Assembly: GCA_018266965.1 (NCBI GenBank)
Contig: JAFDZJ010000004.1
Coordinates: forward strand, 1-8,602
Length of the DNA stretch: 8,602 bases
Origin: Bacteroidota bacterium
GTDB taxonomy: Bacteria; Bacteroidota; Bacteroidia; Flavobacteriales; Weeksellaceae
Direction: 5' to 3'
Of this stretch, positions 1 through 5,889 are shown one piece after another. The stretch's first letter is position 1, and each line of letters opens with the position of its first letter. Both the position numbers and the translations under genes were made by a program. The notes below the pieces were generated by a model. It saw nothing but the letters and a program-made list of their open reading frames with translations, searched no databases and was not told the DNA's origin.

Positions 1-1130
1 AGATGATTGGCCATATTTTGGCTTTTTCCGGTTTGGTAATCGGCAGCGGTAGCAAAGGTAAAATTAACATCTGGCGTTCCTTGTATAGCAATAGTACTGA
101 GGGGTTGTGTGGTAATGGTAAATGGTACCGATTGGGTATCACTAACCGTACCACCATTATTCCTTATTTTGAAATCCACCGTAAAAGTATAAGTCCCGGC
201 TCTGTACAATTGCTGTTTTACAGCATTGGCATTTATCCTAATCTTGATAGGGATTGTATTTCTGTTTCCTGTAATTACTGAATAGGCAGAAGAATTAATA
301 TTTTGATAAGAAGTACTAAGTGTTTTTGTCGTAAGTCCTGTACCGAACACCTCAACATTGCTAATCGGAATGTCGGTAGCTACACCACCTCCGTGTGGAG
401 TGAAAGAAATATTACCCTGTGCTTTGGCATCGAGATAGGCATCGGTAGTATGACTAATTTGGAAATTGCTAAGGTCAAAAACCAAATCTTGTGGAGATGA
501 AAAGTTGGACAAAGAGTTGTAATTGTAAGTAAAGGCATTCTGTGTAACAAACCACTTTGCAAACTCTGGAACTGAGATGTTCATTTGCCAACCAGATGGG
601 TCTATATATCTATTTGTTGATGACCACCATGTTCCATTAGGAGCCTGATTGTTATCAATGGATACAATATAACTTCCAGATTGAAAAATGTAATTTGGAA
701 ACGAACTACTTAGTATTTGGTAGTTCATCATTATAGCACCTTTTGGAGCATTGGAATTAGCTTTTTCAGGCTGAAAAAAAGATTGGAAAGTTGTTGTAAT
801 ATTTTTATATCCAGGCCAAATTCCTTTCAATTGCCCTGTGCCAGGAGTTACTCCATTGATATTATTTAGTCTAAAGTTTACAATTTCTGTTGGCAAAGTA
901 AAGTTTCCATTAGAATAAGTAGATTGATTTGCTTTTAACATCACATACCATTCTCCTCCTGCAGACCTCCAATTCCCATTACCTTTATACAAAACTCCCG
1001 ACTGCAATATTTGGTTATATTCCGTTCTATTTATTATATTGTCTTCGGAAAGATTGATGGTAACGGGTTGGGCAAAGTATAATTGTCCCAACCAAAAGAA
1101 AATTCCAGTAAAAAATAATTTTAAATTCAT
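1..1130 (-). CDS. Adhesin-like multidomain secreted protein with pilin-like modules (3' end off window)
   Basis: An open frame runs from ATG at 1130-1128 to the left edge without a stop: 376 codons, C-terminus missing. Residues 1-20 are a signal peptide (hydrophobic FFTGIFFWLGQLYFA, cut before Gln21). Residues 21 to about 180 are rich in Trp, Tyr and Asn and match nothing I recognise. From Trp181 the sequence aligns by eye with the 182-aa protein at 2151-2699: NISVPEF matches NVKITLADF, DIPISNVEV matches AIPVSVMDI, TTKTLSTSYQNI matches TTVTLSAADQTI, and AGTYTFTVDFKI matches SGVYNQTVTYTFS. A second module seems to start near residue 350 (DVNFTFATAADYQ against EVAFSYPDAASYT). A unique front domain followed by pilin-like modules suggests a tip adhesin, as in FimH-type proteins; this is inference. 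It follows the chaperone gene on the same strand after 111 bases. A T9SS substrate cannot be excluded because the C-terminus is missing. Confidence 0.85.
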   Translation of the reverse strand, partial: MNLKLFFTGIFFWLGQLYFAQPVTINLSEDNIINRTEYNQILQSGVLYKGNGNWRSAGGEWYVMLKANQSTYSNGNFTLPTEIVNFRLNNINGVTPGTGQLKGIWPGYKNITTTFQSFFQPEKANSNAPKGAIMMNYQILSSSFPNYIFQSGSYIVSIDNNQAPNGTWWSSTNRYIDPSGWQMNISVPEFAKWFVTQNAFTYNYNSLSNFSSPQDLVFDLSNFQISHTTDAYLDAKAQGNISFTPHGGGVATDIPISNVEVFGTGLTTKTLSTSYQNINSSAYSVITGNRNTIPIKIRINANAVKQQLYRAGTYTFTVDFKIRNNGGTVSDTQSVPFTITTQPLSTIAIQGTPDVNFTFATAADYQTGKSQNMANH

Positions 1131-1147
1131 TTTTCAAAATTCATGTC

Positions 1148-1178
1148 CAAAAGAAAAGTAGCTTTTGCCAATAATCAA
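1148..1178 (-). promoter_or_regulatory. Weak candidate Bacteroidota promoter for the adhesin-like gene
   Basis: On the minus strand, TTG (1178-1176) is followed after exactly 20 nt by TTCTTTTG (1155-1148), which matches TAnnTTTG at 7 of 8 positions (the A of TA is replaced). The expected transcript would have a leader of only about 10 nt. The spacing is right, but the box is imperfect and such AT-rich sequence gives chance matches. Confidence 0.22.
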
Positions 1179-1188
1179 TATTTTATTT

Positions 1189-1213
1189 TTGTTCTAAAAA
1201 ATATTTAGAACAA
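1189..1213. repeat. Perfect 10-bp inverted repeat between chaperone and adhesin-like genes
   Basis: TTGTTCTAAA (1189-1198) and TTTAGAACAA (1204-1213) are exact reverse complements separated by 5 nt. Read on the plus strand the hairpin is followed by a T-rich run (1214-1230). Read on the minus strand, the direction of the genes here, it is followed by A-rich sequence. It is therefore not a normal terminator for the chaperone transcript. It may be an operator for a dimeric regulator or a terminator for antisense transcription. Confidence 0.55.
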
Positions 1214-1241
1214 TTATTTTTTGTTTTTTTAATAAAAAAAC

Positions 1242-2060
1242 CTAAAAATTAAATTCTTTTTCTCCAATCCTCACATTGGCTTCCGAGCCAATCCTTAAGA
1301 TAGCAACGCCTTTATAAGTTCCTTTCAAATTATTAGGTACTACAAATGATACTACCTGTTCTGCTCCTGGCATCATGGATATAGCTTGTGGGTTCAACTT
1401 GGTTTCTGCCCCTGTAGATTTGTTCATCAACTCGAACTCTACTGTGGAGTCGGAGTTCATATTGCCCAGGTTTTTTATTTTAGCGGTTACCAATTTTTGT
1501 TCCACACCCGTTTTCTCATCTTTTTTGGTTACAAAATCTATCGCTACAAAATCCATATCCTCGTTGGTATTGGCTTTTGGTGTATAGAAAACATGCAAAG
1601 CAAATTCGAATAAAATCTTTATACCAATACTTTTTTCTTTGGAGGCAACATCATCTTGCCTAGCAATTTGGGTAAGCATAAGCATAGAGTTGGTTACACC
1701 CTCTGTTTTTAATGGTTTTGGAACAGTCATGGTTAGGACTACTTCCTTGGTTTCTCCTGGGGCAATAGTAATATTTTTGTCCGAAGTTTTTAACCAACTT
1801 GCATTGGATTGTGGGAGAGTGTTGGGAGCAAAATATAATTTTTGTCCATTGATATCCCTGTACCAATCATTTAACCCTACAGAAAAAGAAACAGTATTAG
1901 GACTGTCGTTTTTTAGGGTAACGGTTTGGCTTTGTACAGAACCGGGATCTCCGGAAAAAAATAATCTTGTTGGCGATACCGTAACTCCTTGTGCAGACAA
2001 TAGTGTAACAAAACATAAGAGTAGAAAAGCAATACTTTGGGGAAAAATAGATTTTAACAT
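1242..2060 (-). CDS. PapD-like periplasmic pilus chaperone
   Basis: A 272-residue protein, slightly longer than typical PapD-family chaperones. Residues 1-23 are a signal peptide (LLLCFVTLLSA, then QG). The mature protein reads as two Ig-like beta domains. The first (about 25-160) opens with VTVSPTRLFFSGDPG, has TVTLKNDSPNTVSFSV, and ends in an alternating hydrophobic strand ILFEFALHVFYTP. The second (about 170-272) contains LVTAKIKNLGN and PGAEQVVSFVVP. In the chaperone-usher family these proteins cap pilus subunits in the periplasm and lend them a beta strand. Arg32 in SPTRLFF sits where PapD has Arg8, which binds the subunit C-terminus. The position of PapD Lys112 seems to be His156. It lies between the pilin-like genes and the adhesin-like gene on the same strand, as expected for a dedicated chaperone. 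No Shine-Dalgarno is visible, as is usual in this phylum. Confidence 0.85.
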   Translation of the reverse strand: MLKSIFPQSIAFLLLCFVTLLSAQGVTVSPTRLFFSGDPGSVQSQTVTLKNDSPNTVSFSVGLNDWYRDINGQKLYFAPNTLPQSNASWLKTSDKNITIAPGETKEVVLTMTVPKPLKTEGVTNSMLMLTQIARQDDVASKEKSIGIKILFEFALHVFYTPKANTNEDMDFVAIDFVTKKDEKTGVEQKLVTAKIKNLGNMNSDSTVEFELMNKSTGAETKLNPQAISMMPGAEQVVSFVVPNNLKGTYKGVAILRIGSEANVRIGEKEFNF

Positions 2061-2081
2061 AAGCTAGGATTTAGAAATAGT

Positions 2082-2123
2082 AAAAAAGTTTCTGCAAATT
2101 AAATAAATAATTAGCAGAAACTT
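2082..2123 (-). terminator. Intrinsic terminator after the probable major pilin-like gene
   Basis: On the minus strand, 27 bases past the stop at 2151, AAGTTTCTGC (2123-2114) pairs perfectly with GCAGAAACTT (2095-2086) across 18 nt. Five more A/T pairs can form inside after one mismatch. The stem runs straight into a T tract (TTTTTTA on the minus strand, 2087-2081). The chaperone ATG lies only about 20 bases beyond, and no good promoter is visible in between, so read-through or partial termination is likely. Confidence 0.75.
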
Positions 2124-2150
2124 CTAATTAGCCTAATTAATTATTCTCTA

Positions 2151-2699
2151 TTATGGTTGAGAAAAAGTATAAGTAACTGTTTGGTTATATACTCCCGATG
2201 GTTTTCCTAAAATATCAGATTGAGCTTTTGCAAAAGGAATTTTGTAAGAAACATCGATGGTTTTTATTCCAGAGTTTACATTTGCAAGGATTGTTTGATC
2301 TGCTGCTGACAAAGTAACCGTAGTAGCAGTACCTGATCCTGGAGCAGTAGGGATAATATCCATAACACTTACAGGGATTGCATCTGTACCTTTCAAGAAA
2401 TTTGCAGCGTTTGCTTTTACTTTTACTCCGAAAGATTTGGTAGCAGTAACTTTCAAGTGTCCAACTTTAGCAACAGTTTGATCTACTGTGTAAGATGCTG
2501 CATCTGGATAGGAGAAAGCAACTTCTGCACCTGCACCTGGAGTAGCAGAAGCAGTAGTACCATTACCATCTTGAGCGGTAATAAAATCTGCCAATGTAAT
2601 TTTTACATTTGTAGAAGCTGTTGAGCTTTGTGCATTTGCGTTGTTAGAAACTGCAAAAGTTCCTGCGATAATCGTCATTGCGAAAAATAACTTTTTCAT
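2151..2699 (-). CDS. Pilin-like secreted protein, probable major fibre subunit
   Basis: A 182-residue protein with a classic signal peptide (MKKLFFAMTIIAGTFAVSNNANA, cut before Gln24). The mature part is small, rich in Ala, Thr, Ser and Val, cysteine-free, and patterned as beta strands. It begins after a Ser/Thr-rich tail with NVKITLADFI and ends with SGVYNQTVTYTFSQP, a GxYxxTVT-type last strand like those of many pilus subunits. I do not know a named family for it. The same domain signature recurs in the 199-aa neighbour upstream and at least once in the adhesin-like protein. The major-subunit role is inferred from the simple composition, the single domain and the strong terminator just downstream. 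It starts 35 bases after the upstream gene, so the two are probably co-transcribed. The alternating V-I-L-F strand at the mature N-terminus could act as a donor strand; that is speculation. Confidence 0.85.
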   Translation of the reverse strand: MKKLFFAMTIIAGTFAVSNNANAQSSTASTNVKITLADFITAQDGNGTTASATPGAGAEVAFSYPDAASYTVDQTVAKVGHLKVTATKSFGVKVKANAANFLKGTDAIPVSVMDIIPTAPGSGTATTVTLSAADQTILANVNSGIKTIDVSYKIPFAKAQSDILGKPSGVYNQTVTYTFSQP

Positions 2700-2734
2700 A
2701 ATATTACTTGTTTTAAATTGTTTTATATTTTTGT

Positions 2735-3334
2735 TTAGTTAGAAGTGATGGTATAGATTACCGAATTGTTTTTTCCTGTAAAATTGTTTTCCTTAAAAAA
2801 CTCAAATGCCTTTTGAGAATTTACCACATATCGAAATTGCAATGCTTTCCCTATGGTTGGTTTCCCATAACCTATTACCGATTGACTTGCTAGGATCAAA
2901 GGATTATTTTTAACAAACGACAACAAGTCTTTACCAGAAACATTCTTTACTCCACCAACATTCAGCTTATGTGTATTTTGCGAGAAATCAATTTCTTTAT
3001 TTTTAGATTCCGTTTCATTAACCGTAATACTTAAAAGAGTGTTGATGTTTTGTTGATGGAAATTAAGCGAAGAAAAATCTTGAGAAGCCGATCTTGCAAA
3101 AAAATTGAAATTATCCGTAGAAGAAAGTACAACTGGAGATTCGTCAGTTACTAATTCTTTTTTCGTATCAGTAACAATATGCAACAAAACAACTTGGTCT
3201 TCCAACTTTGGAACAGCCAATTGATGAAACTCTGCCAAACCAATCTTTACAGACGAAGAAGATGTCGACTGTCCCAAAACCACCATTGGCAGGAGGATTG
3301 CAATAAATTCAAATTTCAACTTGTTGTTTTTCAT
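2735..3334 (-). CDS. Pilin-like secreted protein, possible minor subunit
   Basis: I place the start at ATG 3334-3332, giving 199 residues. An in-frame ATG at 3403 would start upstream of a good promoter and would bury the signal peptide behind 23 extra residues. From 3334 the protein opens with a standard signal peptide (MKNNKLKFEFIAILLPMVVLG, cut before Gln22) followed by a Ser-rich stretch. It is a diverged paralogue of the next gene: SVKIGLAEF matches NVKITLADF, NTLLSITVNETE matches DAIPVSVMDIIP, ALQFRYVVNSQKAFEFF matches TIDVSYKIPFAKAQSDI, and the end NNSVIYTITSN matches YNQTVTYTFSQP. No cysteines are present. It is first in the operon. Its greater divergence and higher Lys, Asn and Phe content suggest an accessory, anchor or initiator subunit, but the role is not shown by the sequence. 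Confidence 0.78.
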   Translation of the reverse strand: MKNNKLKFEFIAILLPMVVLGQSTSSSSVKIGLAEFHQLAVPKLEDQVVLLHIVTDTKKELVTDESPVVLSSTDNFNFFARSASQDFSSLNFHQQNINTLLSITVNETESKNKEIDFSQNTHKLNVGGVKNVSGKDLLSFVKNNPLILASQSVIGYGKPTIGKALQFRYVVNSQKAFEFFKENNFTGKNNSVIYTITSN

Positions 3335-3372
3335 GCACTTAAATTCAATACTATAAAATCGAAAAGCGGGTG

Positions 3373-3403
3373 CAAAGGTATCATCTAATAATTTACAAAA
3401 CAA
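3373..3403 (-). promoter_or_regulatory. Bacteroidota-type promoter of the fibre operon
   Basis: On the minus strand, TTG (3403-3401) is followed after 20 nt by TACCTTTG (3380-3373), a full match to the TAnnTTTG -7 element. Transcription would begin about 7 nt further on and give a leader of roughly 30 nt before the ATG at 3334. This promoter also settles the start codon of the first gene. Confidence 0.75.
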
Positions 3404-3553
3404 TAATTTTTGAAAATAAATTGTGGTTATTCGTAAAATAGTTGATTATAATTAAAAATATTAACCAAATTTGGAATTATTTAAGAAATTTATGAAAAAT
3501 ATACACAATTATCGTTCAATATTTTTAAAATCACACCTCAAAATTTTTAGGTC

Positions 3554-3584
3554 TAGTAGATATTCTCTATTATTACTACCTTTG
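3554..3584 (+). promoter_or_regulatory. Bacteroidota-type promoter of aspS
   Basis: TACCTTTG at 3577-3584 fully matches TAnnTTTG. The -33 position, 20 nt upstream, holds TAG (3554-3556), one base off TTG. The predicted leader is about 30 nt to the ATG at 3619. The core TACCTTTGCA is identical to that of the divergent fibre promoter. Confidence 0.65.
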
Positions 3585-3618
3585 CAATTCATTAATAAAA
3601 TAAATTTTAGAAACAAAA

Positions 3619-5367
3619 ATGTTCCGTACACACACCAATGGCGAACTTTCGCTACAAAATCTAAACGAAAATGTTACCCTCTCCGGATGGGTACAAACCA
3701 TAAGAGACAAAGGCTTTATGATTTGGATAGACCTTCGGGATAGATACGGAATTACCCAATTGGTTTTTGATCAAGACCGTTCTACAGCCGAATTGATGGC
3801 AGAAGCTAAAAAATTAGGACGGGAATTTGTTATCCAAATCCAAGGGAAAGTTATCGAAAGATCTTCCAAAAATCCAAAAATTCCTACCGGAGAAATAGAA
3901 ATTTTGGTGGAAAATTTAACAATACTTAATGAATCCCAACTTCCTCCATTTACCATAGAAGACGAAACCGATGGTGGCGAGGAACTCAGAATGAAATACC
4001 GATATTTGGACATCCGTAGAAATCCAGTGAAAGAAAAGTTGATTTTCCGACACAAAATGGCTCAAAAAGTGAGAAATTATCTTTCAGACGAGGGTTTTAT
4101 AGAGGTAGAAACACCGGTATTAATAAAATCCACCCCAGAAGGTGCGAGAGATTTTGTTGTACCCAGCAGGATGAATCCGGGACAATTTTATGCACTTCCA
4201 CAATCGCCACAAACCTTCAAACAACTATTGATGGTAGGCGGAATGGACAAATATTTCCAGATTGTGAAATGTTTCCGTGATGAGGATTTGAGAGCCGACA
4301 GACAACCGGAATTTACACAAATAGATTGCGAAATGGCTTTTGTAGAGCAGGAAGACATCATGAATGTTTTTGAAGGAATGACTAAAGCTATGTTGAAAGA
4401 AGCTTCCGATAAAGATTTTGGTGCTTTCCCAAGAATGACTTTTGCCGAAGCGATGCAAAAATACGGAAACGACAAACCGGATATAAGATTCGGAATGGAA
4501 TTTTATGAGTTGAATGAACTGGTAAAAGGCAAGGATTTCAAAATTTTTGATGAGGCAGAATTAGTGGTTGGTATCAATGTAGAAGGTTGTGCAGACTATA
4601 CCCGAAAACAAATTGATGAACTGATTGATTGGGTAAAAAGACCACAGATTGGTGCTACGGGTATGATTTGGGTTAAATTTCAAAATGATGGAGTGGTAAC
4701 TTCTTCAGTTAACAAATTCTACAACGAAGAAGATTTAAAGAAAATCGCCGAAAAATTTGGAGCAAAACCAGGAGATTTAATTTTCGTAATGAGCGGAAAC
4801 ACCGACAAAGTAAGAACGCAACTTTCTGCCCTGAGAATGGAATTGGGAAATAGATTGGGATTGAGAAAAGGAAATGAATTTGCCCCACTTTGGGTGGTAG
4901 ATTTCCCACTGTTGGAATGGGACGAAGAAACTGCAAGATACCACGCCATGCACCATCCTTTTACTTCGCCAAAACCGGAAGACATAGGATTGATGGAAAC
5001 CGATCCCGGAAAAGTAAGAGCCAATGCTTATGATTTGGTACTGAATGGCAACGAAATTGGTGGCGGTTCTATCCGTATTTTCGATAAAGAATTGCAATCC
5101 AAAATGTTTGATTTATTGGGCTTTTCCAAAGAAGATGCCGAAGCACAATTTGGATTTTTGATGAATGCTTTCAAGTATGGAGCTCCTCCACACGGAGGTT
5201 TGGCATTTGGTTTTGATAGATTGGTGGCAATCTTAGACGGCAACGAAGTCATTAGAGATTATATCGCTTTCCCAAAAAACAATTCCGGACGAGATGTAAT
5301 GATAGATGCACCAAGCCCGATTGCTGCTGAGCAGTTGGAGGAATTGGAATTGAAGTTGAAATTGTAA
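3619..5367 (+). CDS. aspS: Aspartyl-tRNA synthetase
   Basis: This cytoplasmic enzyme charges tRNA-Asp with aspartate using ATP. The 582 residues match the usual bacterial length (about 590). Domains in order: an OB-fold anticodon-binding domain (about 1-110, with VTLSGWVQTIRDKG and IDLRDRYGITQLVF), a class II catalytic core, and the bacterial GAD insertion (about 290-415). Class II motif 1 lies near FIEVETPVL (160-168). The aspartate-site motif QSPQ is at 195-198. Motif 2 is FRDEDLRADRQPEFTQID (219-236), and motif 3 is GGLAFGFDRL (526-535) with the ATP-binding Arg. The start fits the N-terminus of relatives and the promoter 35 bases upstream. There is no sign of decay. It appears to be monocistronic. 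Lys31 lies in the anticodon-domain loop that influences tRNA-Asp versus tRNA-Asn discrimination in other bacteria. Confidence 0.98.
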   Translation: MFRTHTNGELSLQNLNENVTLSGWVQTIRDKGFMIWIDLRDRYGITQLVFDQDRSTAELMAEAKKLGREFVIQIQGKVIERSSKNPKIPTGEIEILVENLTILNESQLPPFTIEDETDGGEELRMKYRYLDIRRNPVKEKLIFRHKMAQKVRNYLSDEGFIEVETPVLIKSTPEGARDFVVPSRMNPGQFYALPQSPQTFKQLLMVGGMDKYFQIVKCFRDEDLRADRQPEFTQIDCEMAFVEQEDIMNVFEGMTKAMLKEASDKDFGAFPRMTFAEAMQKYGNDKPDIRFGMEFYELNELVKGKDFKIFDEAELVVGINVEGCADYTRKQIDELIDWVKRPQIGATGMIWVKFQNDGVVTSSVNKFYNEEDLKKIAEKFGAKPGDLIFVMSGNTDKVRTQLSALRMELGNRLGLRKGNEFAPLWVVDFPLLEWDEETARYHAMHHPFTSPKPEDIGLMETDPGKVRANAYDLVLNGNEIGGGSIRIFDKELQSKMFDLLGFSKEDAEAQFGFLMNAFKYGAPPHGGLAFGFDRLVAILDGNEVIRDYIAFPKNNSGRDVMIDAPSPIAAEQLEELELKLKL

Positions 5368-5376
5368 GTAAAAAAA

Positions 5377-5403
5377 TTGAAATATGGCTTAGCATATTTG
5401 CAA
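5377..5403 (+). terminator. Weak hairpin after aspS
   Basis: Ten bases past the aspS stop, AAATATG (5380-5386) pairs with CATATTT (5393-5399) over a 6-nt loop, extended by TTG/CAA with one bulged G. A T-rich run follows only at 5411-5421, so it is a poor intrinsic terminator by the usual rules. No better candidate for ending the aspS transcript is visible. Confidence 0.35.
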
Positions 5404-5421
5404 TTCATAATATTATTTTTT

Positions 5422-5550
5422 ATGCAACATGAAATTTTAATTTTTACAATTCCTCTAAATGAGAAGCATCATCGAAAACAATTAGATGTTGTTTTCAATA
5501 ATCAATGGAAAAACAGAATTTCAGAAATTAAAAGAGCTTTAATTTACTAG
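5422..5550 (+). CDS. Small ORF, 42 codons, doubtful
   Basis: An ATG at 5422 opens a frame of 42 residues ending in TAG at 5548-5550. The product is basic and lysine-rich (begins MQHEILIFTIPLNEKHH, ends RISEIKRALIY) with no signal peptide and no family I recognise. About 20 bases upstream is CATATTTG, 7 of 8 matches to a Bacteroidota -7 box but without a TTG at the right spacing. The ORF ends 7 bases before the repeat-bounded segment at 5558. It may be a genuine small gene, the front of a broken gene, or chance. Confidence 0.25.
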   Translation: MQHEILIFTIPLNEKHHRKQLDVVFNNQWKNRISEIKRALIY

Positions 5551-5557
5551 ATAAATA

Positions 5558-5579
5558 TTATTTTGATGTGCTGGGTTAT
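5558..5579 (+). repeat. Left terminal inverted repeat
   Basis: 22-bp arm matching the reverse complement of 6052-6073 at 20 positions. The outer 17 positions are identical, and the two mismatches are at positions 18 and 19. Confidence 0.7.
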
Positions 5580-5637
5580 CTCAATTCAAATTCAAAAATG
5601 ATTAAAAGCATCAAGGTATTTTAAAAGACTTCGGAAG

Positions 5638-5663
5638 CAGAAGCTAAAAAAAATGAAATAAAA
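5638..5663 (+). repeat. Internal inverted repeat, arm 1 (partner 5778-5802)
   Basis: The arm begins CAGAAGCT, continues through an A run and ends TGAAATAAAA. The reverse complement of 5778-5802 gives the same sequence with one substitution (C/T) and one base fewer in the A run. On the A-rich side the complexity is low, but CAGAAG and TGAAATAAAA are matched at both ends. Confidence 0.55.
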
Positions 5664-5671
5664 ATCGTTAA

Positions 5672-5686
5672 GAAAACGAAGTTTCG
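5672..5686 (+). repeat. Internal inverted repeat, arm 2 (partner 5890-5904)
   Basis: GAAAACGAAGTTTCG (5672-5686) is the exact reverse complement of 5890-5904, and the match continues past one mismatch with CG. Its pair interleaves with the 5638/5778 pair instead of nesting, so one simple hairpin does not explain both. Confidence 0.6.
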
Positions 5687-5714
5687 CCGATTCCTTTGAA
5701 AAAAAATACAGAGG
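5684..5714 (+). repeat. Imperfect direct repeat, copy 1 (copy 2 near 5825-5860)
   Basis: TCGCCGATTCCTTTGAAAAA in copy 1 corresponds to TCGTCGATTCCCTTTGAAAA in copy 2. Both are followed by an A-rich stretch and then by AGAGG. The copies are about 142 bases apart and differ by a few substitutions and indels. Confidence 0.5.
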
Positions 5715-5777
5715 TGAATTTCTAGTGTTAGAGTAAGTGAGGGGTAAAGCGGTGGAGCGAATTTGGAAATTTTAGAA

Positions 5778-5802
5778 TTTTATTTCATTTTTTTAACTTC
5801 TG
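5778..5802 (-). repeat. Internal inverted repeat, partner of 5638-5663
   Basis: Read on the minus strand this gives CAGAAGTT, an A run and TGAAATAAAA, matching arm 1 with one substitution and one indel. Confidence 0.55.
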
Positions 5803-5824
5803 ACTCCATGTCTTGAAATATCAT

Positions 5825-5860
5825 TCGTCGATTCCCTTTGAAAAAATAAAAATAGAGAGG
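5825..5860 (+). repeat. Imperfect direct repeat, copy 2
   Basis: Second copy of the unit at 5684-5714, with an extra C in the ATTCCC run and a longer A-rich stretch before AGAGGCAA. Confidence 0.5.
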
Positions 5861-5889
5861 CAACTTTTGGTTCTTTTGTTTGGTTACGC

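Noticed and set aside
3..500. Plus-strand open frames of 92 and 65 codons
   Set aside because: They are antisense to the uninterrupted adhesin-like frame, which has a signal peptide and pilin-like modules.
1224..1240. T7-AAT-A7 inverted repeat after the chaperone stop
   Set aside because: A homopolymer pair with no G/C pairs would not form a stable terminator stem.
1639..2067. Plus-strand open frame of 142 codons
   Set aside because: It is antisense to the chaperone gene, with no promoter or homology; it is a shadow of the real frame.
3335..3403. N-terminal extension of the first fibre gene (start at 3403)
   Set aside because: It overlaps the promoter boxes at 3373-3403, and a clear signal peptide begins at the ATG at 3334-3332.
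3465..3474. Palindrome CCAAATTTGG in the divergent intergenic region
   Set aside because: A single 10-bp AT-rich palindrome, not placed next to either promoter box and without a second copy. Chance is likely.
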